Below, piece after piece: positions 1 to 8,500 of a stretch of 14,031 nt of DNA (its first letter is position 1; each line of letters starts with the position of its first letter). The notes under the pieces were generated by a model. It searched no databases, was not told the origin of the DNA, and worked only from the letters and a program-made list of their open reading frames with translations. Where the stretch lies: contig SIAZ01000074.1 of the NCBI GenBank assembly GCA_009695405.1, positions 1-14,031 of the forward strand, written 5' to 3'. Position numbers and translations under genes: made by a program. The stretch comes from Pedosphaera sp. (GTDB taxonomy: Bacteria > Verrucomicrobiota > Verrucomicrobiia > Limisphaerales > UBA9464).

Positions 1-100
1 CGAAATCTTCGACTACATTGAAATCTTCTATAACCGCCAGCGCCGTCACACCTCCCTCCGAGGCCTTTCACCCGCTCAGTTCGAACTCAAAAATAACTAA
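1..100 (+). CDS. IS3-family transposase OrfB, C-terminal end only (partial)
   Basis: The window opens inside a reading frame whose last 32 residues, read from base 2, end in TAA at 98-100. They contain the blocks YIEIFYNRQRRH and GLSPAQFE, which are the hallmark C-terminus of IS3-family OrfB (DDE integrase fold, usually about 280 residues). The catalytic D, D and E residues would lie upstream of the window. The protein would cut and join the ends of the element. The family call rests on this short but characteristic tail; the subgroup (IS150-, IS3- or IS2-like) cannot be decided. A candidate right-end inverted repeat follows about 20 bases after the stop, as expected for IS3 elements. Confidence 0.75.
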   Translation, partial: EIFDYIEIFYNRQRRHTSLRGLSPAQFELKNN

Positions 101-119
101 CCAATAACTCCCTTTTCTC

Positions 120-144
120 TGTCCGTTTTATCGAAGCAGGCCCA
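120..144 (+). repeat. Putative right terminal inverted repeat of the IS3-family element
   Basis: The segment begins TGTCCGTTTTATCG and ends CAGGCCCA. It lies just after the transposase stop and ends in CA, as IS3-family right ends do. Its reverse complement starts TGGGCCTGC and ends ACGGACA, resembling known IS3-type terminal repeats as I remember them. The left end is outside the window, so the pairing and the target duplication cannot be checked. Confidence 0.45.
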
Positions 145-183
145 TCTCGAGTCAACTAACTACAGAACCTCCCCAATACCCCC

Positions 184-1512
184 TTAGCCTAGACTTGTCG
201 AAGACTTGAATTTGCGCTCTTGGGCATCCACCACGGCCGTGGTCACCATATCTGAGCCCACATTGGTCATCGAACGCGCCATATCAAGAATTCGGTCGAC
301 ACCGAGCACAATCCCAATGCCTTCTGGGGGAATCCCAAAAGTAGTGAGTAGTCCAGCGATCAGGGGCAATGATCCCCCAGGAATACCCGCCACAGCGACA
401 GCGCTAAGGACTGAAAGTAAGAGTAAAGTACATTGTTGCCCGACGGAAAGAGGCACGCCGTATACTTGAGCAACAAACAACACCACACACCCCTCGTACA
501 GGGCCGTTCCACTCATATTCATGGTGGTCCCCAGCGGAAGAACAAACCCAGCAACACTTGGCCTTAACCCCAAGGTGTTTTTAGCGCAATCCAAAGCCGC
601 CGGTAATGTAGCATTGCTCGAACTGGTCGAGAACGCCGTCACTAAAACACTCCGGATATCTCTAAAGAAATCGCGTGGACGCCGATTCGTCCAGCAACGC
701 AGCCAGATCGACATGATTCCAAACAGATGGAGTAACATCACAGCGAGACACCCAACGGCGAACACGGCCAGTGCGATTAGAATTTCGACGCCGATTTTGA
801 TAACTACACTATAAATCATCGCTGGAACGGCATAGGGCGCGAGCTTCAATGCCAATTGAACAATGCCAGTCATCAGCTCAGCAATCAGATCAAGTGCCGA
901 AAGGAGTTGTTGCCGTTTCACCTCAGCGAGCTGGGTTCCGACCACCCCGACAAGTAGAGCGAAAAGAATGAGTGGAAGCACATCGCCAATCTTGCTGTTT
1001 GTATGCCCCACAACCGCGCCGAAAAGATTCTTTGGCATAAACATTTCCACCAATCCACCTAAGCTCAATGACGAAGTGGACTGGACGGATGCTTCGACAT
1101 GCTTCTGGGCCGCACCTCCAAATTCCTTGAGCAACATTGCTTTAGCGTTCGGAGCCAGATGGTCGCCGGGGCGGAGGATATTCATCATCAGCAATCCTAG
1201 AACCACCGCGATAGACATATTTAAAAAGAACAAGGCGAAGGTGCGCCCGGCCAGAAGACCGAGTCGGTCCAGTCGACCAAGTTGGGCAACGCCGGCAGCA
1301 AGCGAGGAGAAAACCAATGGAATCACCACAAAAAAGAGCAGTCGCAGGAAAATTTGTCCAAGGGGATCCAAGACATTAACCGCCACCTGACGCATAAAAT
1401 CGAGCAATGCTGGGAAGATCTTACCTAAGGCGAGTGTGGCTAACCCAGCCACCACTCCGACGATGAGTCCCAGCAAAATGCGGTTAGCCAACGGGCGATT
1501 TGTTTCAGCCAT
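184..1512 (-). CDS. DAACS-family dicarboxylate/amino-acid:cation symporter
   Basis: An inner-membrane symporter of the DctA/GltP/GltT fold that takes up an acidic amino acid or dicarboxylate with Na+ or H+. From the ATG at 1512 the protein has 442 residues, normal for the family; a TTG at 1542 would add ten residues but has no better ribosome site. Hydrophobic segments run through the whole length. Visible signatures are the serine-rich hairpin TSSSNATLP, NMSGTALYE (N332, S334), the GIPGGS hairpin and the last-helix motif with D406, D410, R413, N417 and D421. These align in spacing with GltPh D390, D394, R397, N401 and D405; the Arg suggests an acidic substrate. The usual NMDGT motif has Ser instead of Asp here. 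The gene stands alone, pointing away from the efflux operon. The exact substrate is not determinable. Confidence 0.9.
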   Translation of the reverse strand: MAETNRPLANRILLGLIVGVVAGLATLALGKIFPALLDFMRQVAVNVLDPLGQIFLRLLFFVVIPLVFSSLAAGVAQLGRLDRLGLLAGRTFALFFLNMSIAVVLGLLMMNILRPGDHLAPNAKAMLLKEFGGAAQKHVEASVQSTSSLSLGGLVEMFMPKNLFGAVVGHTNSKIGDVLPLILFALLVGVVGTQLAEVKRQQLLSALDLIAELMTGIVQLALKLAPYAVPAMIYSVVIKIGVEILIALAVFAVGCLAVMLLHLFGIMSIWLRCWTNRRPRDFFRDIRSVLVTAFSTSSSNATLPAALDCAKNTLGLRPSVAGFVLPLGTTMNMSGTALYEGCVVLFVAQVYGVPLSVGQQCTLLLLSVLSAVAVAGIPGGSLPLIAGLLTTFGIPPEGIGIVLGVDRILDMARSMTNVGSDMVTTAVVDAQERKFKSSTSLG

Positions 1513-1542
1513 AAAAGGAAAAAGAATATCTAGATGCAACAA

Positions 1543-1832
1543 ACTGCGGACATTGCCGGACTTTGACTCTGAACCAATTGATATTCAACAACGTTGAAAG
1601 GAAACCAAGACGCCGACGTAACGAAGTGGACAGTACTGAAAAACTGGATCTAGCCTAAGTCCAACATAGTCAGTCGCCTTTGCCCTTTGGAGGACACATC
1701 TAGCTCCCATCACCTATCCTTCAAATGACCGAGGACGATCTCTCTGACTTTTCTTCGGTCAACAGGTTGAGCGAAGAATTCGTCAACAGCCTTGACTTCG
1801 AAGCCAGTCTCGACGCTTTTTATTAAAAGTAG
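1543..1832. other. Intergenic region between the divergent symporter gene and efflux operon
   Basis: This 290-base stretch should hold the promoters for both divergent units, but I cannot place convincing -35/-10 pairs. Two overlapping coding hints exist. On the plus strand, 1725-1826 can encode a very acidic 33-residue peptide (starts MTEDDLSDF, ends DAFY) that stops seven bases before the next gene. On the minus strand, the C-terminal residues of a frame ending at 1710 read DEFFAQPVDRRKVREIV, which resembles the last strand and helix of a response-regulator receiver domain. They are antisense to one another, so at most one is likely to be meaningful. Neither has a recognisable ribosome site. 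Confidence 0.4.
1584..1598. promoter_or_regulatory. Inverted repeat upstream of the symporter gene, possible operator
   Basis: TTCAAC and GTTGAA are perfect 6-base arms separated by AAC, about 70 bases upstream of the symporter start. A weak minus-strand promoter could overlap it (TTGGTT at 1608-1603, AATATC at 1585-1580, 17-base spacer, only three of six bases at -10 matching consensus). Operator function is inferred from position and symmetry alone. Confidence 0.2.
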
Positions 1833-2318
1833 ATGCGCCACCAGTCCTCTAGCATTTCTAAATTTTTCCGCCCTGTTGCGGGGGCGCTGATGCTTATCTT
1901 GGCTCTGGCCCAAATTCTTTGCGTCTGGCACTGCCACCGCAACGAAATCATTGCCATTGCTGGATTACATCTTCCGAGTGAACGACCGATTTCCCGCTCA
2001 CACTCTTGCTGTATCCGCGCCAAATCTACCCCGCCTTCCGATGCTACCGGATCGAATCTTCCTGCTGATCCGACAGGCTCTTGTCTCATGTTGGCGGTTG
2101 CCCAGAGTTCTTCAATTGGCCTCGATCAAACGGTAGCGGTACTTTCCTCTCAACTTATCTTGCCCCAGTGGTGGATGTCACCGATCCAACCTCTTAAGAC
2201 CATAGCTCCGCTTCGCTACACGGCTTCCGGACTTTTAGCACGCTTGGATTTTGTCTTCCTTCCCGAACGTTGCCTCGGCGCTTTAATGCGCACGAATGCT
2301 CCGCCTGCGCTCGCCTAG
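1833..2318 (+). CDS. Small exported Cys/His-rich protein heading the metal-efflux operon
   Basis: I do not recognise the family. The 161-residue product has a basic N-terminus and one hydrophobic segment at about residues 14-31, so it is probably exported or membrane-anchored. Just after that segment come C30, H33, C34 and H35 (CVWHCH), then H57, C59 and C60, and C84. Clusters of Cys and His immediately upstream of a CusCBA-type operon suggest periplasmic metal binding, perhaps delivery to the pump or metal sensing; that is inference. Small proteins of variable sequence are common in this position in copper and heavy-metal operons. The gene points the same way as the pump genes. The start has no Shine-Dalgarno sequence, only AAAAGTAG before the ATG. 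The middle of the protein is low in predicted structure (Ser, Pro, Asp). Confidence 0.6.
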   Translation: MRHQSSSISKFFRPVAGALMLILALAQILCVWHCHRNEIIAIAGLHLPSERPISRSHSCCIRAKSTPPSDATGSNLPADPTGSCLMLAVAQSSSIGLDQTVAVLSSQLILPQWWMSPIQPLKTIAPLRYTASGLLARLDFVFLPERCLGALMRTNAPPALA

Positions 2319-2457
2319 CCTACCGCCGATCGGCCCAAAGTCGGCGACGGTTTTCATCGGATTCTCTCCTCAGACTTACGAAGGGAATTTTTCCGTGCTC
2401 GGCACTCTCCCGGTCCTAGTCCTTTCACGCCCTATCTATGTTTACCTATTCGATCCT

Positions 2458-3789
2458 ATGACTTTTCGTGTCTCTCGCCCCGAATATTCGTTCCAAATTT
2501 ATCTGCTTGGGGTCCTTGGATTCTGCACTATTGCCCTCCAAATCACAGCAGAAATAGTGTCCGCTGAACTGGTTAACCGACTCGCTGCCCCACTAAAAGA
2601 ACAGCATCCTGCTTTACGCGCTCTTAAATCTAATGAAGAAGCCACCCGTCTCAACGCTGAGTCGGTCCGAAGTTGGTCCGATCCTACCGCTCGTATCGGA
2701 GGCAATTTCTTCGGCACGCGTGGTTCCTTACCTTCACAAAACGGCGATATTCTCTTCGGTGTTTCTCAAGCCTTACCTTTGATGGGAAAAGAGGTCAGTG
2801 CTCGAAGATTCGCCGATGAACTGGCGCGCACCGCTAAAATTAAATCTGAGGCGCGCTGGGTAGAACTGCGGCGCGATTTGGCTGCAGGGTTGATCACACT
2901 CGCACTCGCAGAACGGACGCTGTTCTTAAACGAATCAGATGCCGCTTGGTTGCAACGCGCTGAAGCCGTGGCTTTGGCTCAACAAAGTAGTCGTCCAGGG
3001 TCGCTTCCTGCACTACTGCGTCTTCAAAATGATCTCGCTCAGGCCGAAAGCACCGTTGTCAACGACCGTTTGCGCCGCACCGATGCTCGGGTCGCTCTCG
3101 ACCGCAGACTCGGACTCGATAATCCGCTGAAAACTGTGTCACTCGAACTCCCTGCCGTTGTCGAAGCTCTTCCTTTCTCTCAAACATGGATCAATCTCGC
3201 CCTTGACGCCGAACCCCGCTTGCGTCTTGCCCGAAGAAACGTCGAAGAGGCAGGAAGCCGAGTCGATCTTACCCGCCGTTCTGCTCGCCCTAATCTAACC
3301 ATCGACCTCGAATCTCGACAGTTCTCAGGCGATGGTCGCTTTCGTGAAAGCCTCGTCTCTCTTGGCTTTTCTCTCCCTTGGTTTAATCAAGCCAACTACC
3401 GGCGCGACCTCGCCCGCGACAAGACCCATTCTGAAACCGCAAAAATGGAACTACGCGACGCCGAAGCGGGTGTCGGTGCAGAAATCCATCATCTCCTCTC
3501 GCTAATCAACACTGCCGGACGCGACGCGCGTTTACTTCGAGACACCGTCCTTCCTCGCTCTCGGACCGCGGTCAGTACCGCCGAAGCTCTTCTTACTTCC
3601 AGTAGTATCGAAGTACGCGATGTCTTGGATCTCCACCGTCAACTCATTGAAAACGAACTGAGGCTCGCGAACTCGATCGCTAGTCAATGGACTGCCATTA
3701 GCGAACTCCTTCTCTGCTGCGGTCTGGATGACCTAGCCACTCTCTTAACTCCCGCACCTACTGCTTCCACACCTTCTCTTAAGCCATGA
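2458..3789 (+). CDS. TolC-family outer-membrane efflux protein (CusC/CzcC-like)
   Basis: This is the outer-membrane channel of the tripartite metal pump. From the ATG at 2458 it has 443 residues and begins with a signal peptide (basic start, hydrophobic core LLGVLGFCTIALQ, small residues before ELVNRL). The frame is open back to 2296, but the added 54 residues do not look like a signal sequence and overlap the preceding gene, so the later start is preferred; no Shine-Dalgarno sequence decides it. The body shows the duplicated helical hairpins of TolC proteins, rich in Ala, Leu, Arg and Glu: for example the stretches around 2600-3130 and 3400-3700, with the FSLPWFN block between them, typical of CzcC/CusC relatives. 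There is no lipobox, so it is probably not a lipoprotein. The stop overlaps the next start as ATGA at 3786-3789, indicating translational coupling. Confidence 0.85.
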   Translation: MTFRVSRPEYSFQIYLLGVLGFCTIALQITAEIVSAELVNRLAAPLKEQHPALRALKSNEEATRLNAESVRSWSDPTARIGGNFFGTRGSLPSQNGDILFGVSQALPLMGKEVSARRFADELARTAKIKSEARWVELRRDLAAGLITLALAERTLFLNESDAAWLQRAEAVALAQQSSRPGSLPALLRLQNDLAQAESTVVNDRLRRTDARVALDRRLGLDNPLKTVSLELPAVVEALPFSQTWINLALDAEPRLRLARRNVEEAGSRVDLTRRSARPNLTIDLESRQFSGDGRFRESLVSLGFSLPWFNQANYRRDLARDKTHSETAKMELRDAEAGVGAEIHHLLSLINTAGRDARLLRDTVLPRSRTAVSTAEALLTSSSIEVRDVLDLHRQLIENELRLANSIASQWTAISELLLCCGLDDLATLLTPAPTASTPSLKP

Positions 3790-5534
3790 AATTACCCTTC
3801 TTTTTTCTAATCACCTTCGCACTGGGTCTCGGTGCTGGTTGGTGGCTGATTGAGACTCGTCGTCACCAACCGTCGCAATCCCTAACTCAATCGACTCGAC
3901 GTATCCGCTTCTATCAGTCACCCATGCACCCTTGGATTAAGTCCGATCAACCTGGACGCTGCACACTGTGTGGAATGGAATTAAGCCCTGTTTACGAAGG
4001 GGATTCCGTCAGCGAATCCGCCGTCGGATGGGTGACGCTAGGCTCAAACTCTATTCAACTTCTGCACTTGGATTCGACTCAGGTCGAACGGGCACCAATA
4101 ACCCGCACGTTGCGCCTCTCAGGGGTTCTCGAAGATAATGATCAGGCACATCGCTTTCTCGCGGCAACCGTCGATGCACGAATCGACTTCCTTGGAATCA
4201 AAAGCATCGGACAAGACGTGCAGGAAGGGCAGGTTCTCACCCGAATTTTTTCTCCGATGCTTCTTGCCGCAGAACGGGAATTCACCGCACTCAACCGCCA
4301 AAAAACATCTTCGCCCACCAACCCAACCTTTGATTCGCTCATCACCGCAACGCGTCAACGTCTTCTTCAAATGGGATTATCTCAGGCTCAGATTGACGCT
4401 CTACCCAGCAAAAGCCCAACCGAAATGCAGAGCGAAATTCTCGCTCCTTACAGCGGTACAGTTGTCGTCAAAAAAGTCTCTGTAGGCCAGTATGTTAAAG
4501 AAGGTGAACTGCTCTTTGAACTCGCCGACTTTTCCTCACTCTGGGCCCAACTAGATGCTTATGAGTCCGATCTTTCTTGGCTCGAATTAGGTCAGCTAGT
4601 GACCTTACAAACACCCTCGATTCCAGGGCGATTTTTTGAAGGTAAAATTGAATTTATTGACCCCAACTTTGACGCTTTATCTCGCAGCACTCGTGTCCGC
4701 GTGACCCTCCAAAACCCTTGGGTCACATCCAATGGAATTACTCGTCGACTCCTCTCTCATCGCATCTCTCTCTCCGCTACCTTACGATCCACCCTCGCCG
4801 CTCTGTCTGTTCCTCGCTCAGCCATCCTGAGGGGTGGCCCAGTAGCGGTCGCTTATGTCGATCATGGCGGGGGAGCCTTTGAACGTCGGGTCCTTCAAAT
4901 AGGCCGTCTCGGTGATGATCGCATTGAGATTTTTTCGGGACTTGCTGAGGGTGAAAAAGTGGTTCGGCACAGCGCCTTTCTGCTGGATGCTCAAACCGAA
5001 CTCAATGGACTCACTCACTCAACGCCCCGGGGAACAGCCCCTCTCATGAGCACCAACAATGATGTCTCTTTTCCTCCGCTGAATCCGATTCTTCATCAAC
5101 ATATCACCGCCTTTTTAAAGGAAGGTGCTACTATCTCTGAAAGTCTCGCTGCCGATAATTTTGCAGCCTTTAAATCCCATATTTCTGCCCTAAAAACGGC
5201 CTTCGCGACACTTCAATTAACCGAGTCAACTCCCGCTCTTCTGCCCATCGTGACCGTGCTTTCCAAGCTTTCTCCAGTTGAAGAATTTAAAAGTATCGAA
5301 GCGGCCCGTGCTTGGTTTGTTCCCTTTAGTAACGCTACCGCCGACCTCGCTACTGAAATCCTCGGCCACGGATCGCTTGAAGGTATCCACCTCTTTGTCT
5401 GCCCGATGGTGGATAGAGCTGTCTCTGGAAGCCCTAAGAAATCGCGATGGATCCAGAACGGAATTACAGTTCGAAATCCCTTTTTTGGAGCAGAAATGCT
5501 CGACTGCGGACTAGAAGTGAAGGCACGCCCATGA
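3786..5534 (+). CDS. cusB: CusB-like RND periplasmic adaptor with two metal-binding extensions
   Basis: This is the membrane-fusion protein linking the RND pump to the outer-membrane channel. It has 582 residues, longer than the roughly 400 of E. coli CusB. An N-terminal membrane segment (residues 4-22) anchors it. Residues 42-66 are a heavy-metal-binding segment of the kind written Y..PMHP...PG.C..CGM: M47, H48, C59, C62 and M64, with Ser at 45 where many relatives have Cys. The middle carries the adaptor core: a barrel-sandwich/lipoyl-like half ending ILAPYSGTVV, the helical hairpin, and a beta-barrel region with GLAEGEKVV near residues 380-390. Residues about 430-580 match the DUF3347-like tail, with C539-P-M, W.QNG, NPFFG and C574. 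Start and stop overlap neighbours by ATGA, so the genes are coupled. The metal could be Cu, Ag or another ion; the gene symbol is by similarity. Confidence 0.88.
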   Translation: MKLPFFFLITFALGLGAGWWLIETRRHQPSQSLTQSTRRIRFYQSPMHPWIKSDQPGRCTLCGMELSPVYEGDSVSESAVGWVTLGSNSIQLLHLDSTQVERAPITRTLRLSGVLEDNDQAHRFLAATVDARIDFLGIKSIGQDVQEGQVLTRIFSPMLLAAEREFTALNRQKTSSPTNPTFDSLITATRQRLLQMGLSQAQIDALPSKSPTEMQSEILAPYSGTVVVKKVSVGQYVKEGELLFELADFSSLWAQLDAYESDLSWLELGQLVTLQTPSIPGRFFEGKIEFIDPNFDALSRSTRVRVTLQNPWVTSNGITRRLLSHRISLSATLRSTLAALSVPRSAILRGGPVAVAYVDHGGGAFERRVLQIGRLGDDRIEIFSGLAEGEKVVRHSAFLLDAQTELNGLTHSTPRGTAPLMSTNNDVSFPPLNPILHQHITAFLKEGATISESLAADNFAAFKSHISALKTAFATLQLTESTPALLPIVTVLSKLSPVEEFKSIEAARAWFVPFSNATADLATEILGHGSLEGIHLFVCPMVDRAVSGSPKKSRWIQNGITVRNPFFGAEMLDCGLEVKARP

Positions 5535-8500
5535 TTTCTAAATTGATTGATTTATCGTTACGAAATCGTTTTATCGTTCTCTGCGCCACTCTGCTGCTTT
5601 GTGCTTGGGGTATTCGATCGATTTACCGTACGCCGGTGGATGCCATCCCGGACCTCAGTGAAAACCAAGTGGTTGTCTTTGCCGACTGGCCTGGCCGCAG
5701 CCCACAAGAAGTCGAGGATCAAATCACCTATCCTCTTTCTACTACCCTTCAAGGACTAGCCGGGATTCGAAGTGTCAGAGCCTCCAGCATGTTCGGGTTT
5801 TCTCTCATTACCGCTATTTTTGAAGATTCAATCGATAATTACTTCGCTCGAACCCGTGTTCTGGAACGTCTGAATCAGATCCGAAGCCAACTCCCTTCTA
5901 GCGTTATTCCTCAACTCGGTCCCAATGCCACAGGCTTGGGTTGGATTTACCAATACTATCTCAAAGTCGATCCAGCCAAATCCCCCAATGGAGGCTATGA
6001 TCTCGGGCGTTTACGCACCATCCAAGATTGGTTTGTTCGTTTCCAACTTAACGCAGTTCCAGGAGTCGCCGAAGTCGGGTCCATTGGCGGCTTTGTGCGA
6101 CAATACCAGATTTCTGTCTCTTCAACCGAATTACGAAATCGTCAACTCAGTCTCGGTGATGTTCTCTCGGCTGTCGGACATGCTAACCTCAATGTCGGTG
6201 GTAAAGTCATCGAGGAAAATGGACTCGAATTGGTCATTCGCGGCACTGGATTAGTTCACTCGATTACCGATCTTGAACAGGTGGTGATCCGAGCAACGAA
6301 CGGTGTTCCTCTCTACTTAAAGGAAGTGGCAACCATCCAACTCGGCGGGGATTTTCGTCGAGGCACTCTCGATATTAACGGCGAAGAAGTGGTGGGGGGA
6401 GTGGTTATTATGCGCACCGGCGAAAATGCTCGAGATGTCATTCAAAGGGTCAAAGATCGCATTGCTCTTTTCGCAGGGGGCCTCCCTTCAGGTGTCTCTA
6501 TTGAACCTTTTTATGATCGAAGTGATCTGATTGATCGTACTCTCGACACTCTACGCCACGCCCTTTGGGAAGAGATTTTATTGGTGACTCTCGCCCATAT
6601 TTTTTTCCTCTGGCACTTCCGCAGTATTCTCATTGTTACGCTACCTTTACCTCTCTCGATTTTAGCGTCGTTCATCTTGATGAACATCTTCGGTATCTCC
6701 TCTAATATTATGTCACTGACCGGTATCGCCATCGCCATCGGGGTCCTTGTTGATGCGGCGATTGTGATTACCGAAAATGTACTGCGCCATTGCGAACAGG
6801 CGGAGACGTCAAAACAAGCCGCTGGCGGTGGGCGCCTGACCGCCGCTGAAACCCTCGAGGCCACACGTATCGCTGCTCGTCAGGTCGGTCGCCCTATCTC
6901 TTTCGCTATGGCTATTATCGTGTTGGCCTTCGTCCCTGTCTTCGCACTCACTGGGCAAGAAGGTAAACTTTTCCATCCTCTGGCCTTCACTAAGACCTTT
7001 GCCATGGTCGCAGCGACTCTCTTGTCTGTCACATTGGTCCCGGTTCTCTGCTCGCTTCTCGTTCGCGGTCCTTTTCACAGCGAAGATCGTAATCTGCTCA
7101 TGAAAGGGCTCCTTCGAATCTACGATCCGCTTCTTGATTTGGCCCTGTGTTGGAGGCGCTCGGTGCTCCTGCTTGCGACCCTCACTCTTGCTGCCTCGCT
7201 CCTTCTCGCCTTGGGCCTTCCTCGTGAGATGATCCGCTCCCTTCAATCGCAAGGATGGACCCGAACCGCGAAGGTTTTTAAAGGAATTGGCGGCGAATTT
7301 ATGCCCCCATTAAACGAAGGGGCTCTCCTCTTTATGCCCGTCCTTCTGCCGGGAACTTCCCTAACTCAAGTGAAGGAAATCCTCTCGTGGCAAGATCGTG
7401 TGCTACGTCAATTCCCCGAAGTCGATCGTGTCGGCGGTAAACTGGGTCGCTTCGAAACAGCGACCGATCCAGCGCCCATTGAAATGATTGAAACTACTCT
7501 CACTCTTAAACCGGAATGGATCAGCACCAACCGTCTGTGGTTTGGTTTCCTTTCTCTGCCCTCCACTATTCGCAATCCAGCTTGGCGTCCGGGAATCACC
7601 TCTCACGATTTAATCCACGAACTTTCCACCGCCCTGTCGGCCGTCCCTGGCTATGTCCCCGGATTCCTTCAACCCATCGAAAACCGTATCCTAATGCTAA
7701 GCACTGGAATTCGCGCCCAATTGGGAATCAAAATCCTTGGTAACGATCTGGATTCACTTCAACGCAAAGCCTTTGATGTCGAACGAATTGTCCGAACGAT
7801 CCCTGGGGCCGTCGGGGTGGCCGCATCGCGAGTCCAAGGCAAACCCTACCTTGAAATCGATGTCGACCGACCCGCTGCCGCCCGATTTGGCCTGAATGTC
7901 CAAGACATTCTCGAAGTAGTCGAAGCGGGTATCGGTGGCCGCACCATCAGCACAGCAATCGAAGGTCGCGAACGTATTCCCATCGAGGTCCGCCTCGAAC
8001 GTGGTGAACGCGATTCAATTGATCGTTTAGGAGAATTACTGATCGCCACCCCGCGCGGTACGCCGATCCCGTTGGCTTTGGTTGCGCATCTCCGAAGAAC
8101 CACTGGTCCCAGTGAAATTGCCAGTGAGAACGGTCGTCTTCGGGTGTTTGTCCAATCCAATGTTTTAGACCGTGATTTAGCTGGATTCGTAGGGGAAGTT
8201 CGGCAGCGAATTGAAAAAGAAATTCTACCTACTTTGGACGCCAGTATGACGATCGAATACTCAGGCGAATTTGAGAACCAACTCAGAGCCCAACAAACGC
8301 TGCGACTGATTGTGCCTACGGTTTTGATGGTTATCTTCCTCTTACTCTATATCGTTTACAATTCCGCCAGCGAAGCAGCCCACGTACTTTTGGCGGTGCC
8401 ATTTGCTCTCTCAGGCGGCGTCTTTGCTCAATGGGCATTGGGTTGGAACTTCAGCATTGCCGTTTGGGTGGGTTACATCGCCCTTTTCGGCACCGCTATC

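Noticed and set aside
1618..1645. GTGGACAGTACTGAAAAACTGG as an insertion-sequence end
   Set aside because: It vaguely resembles IS3-type ends, but no matching repeat or target duplication is visible.
2296..2457. Upstream 54-codon extension of the TolC-family gene
   Set aside because: It overlaps the preceding gene and does not look like a signal peptide, whereas the ATG at 2458 begins a clear one.
6809..7252. 147-codon minus-strand frame inside the RND pump gene
   Set aside because: It is antisense to well-supported transmembrane motifs of the pump and is Lys/Glu/Arg-rich low-complexity sequence, typical of a shadow frame.
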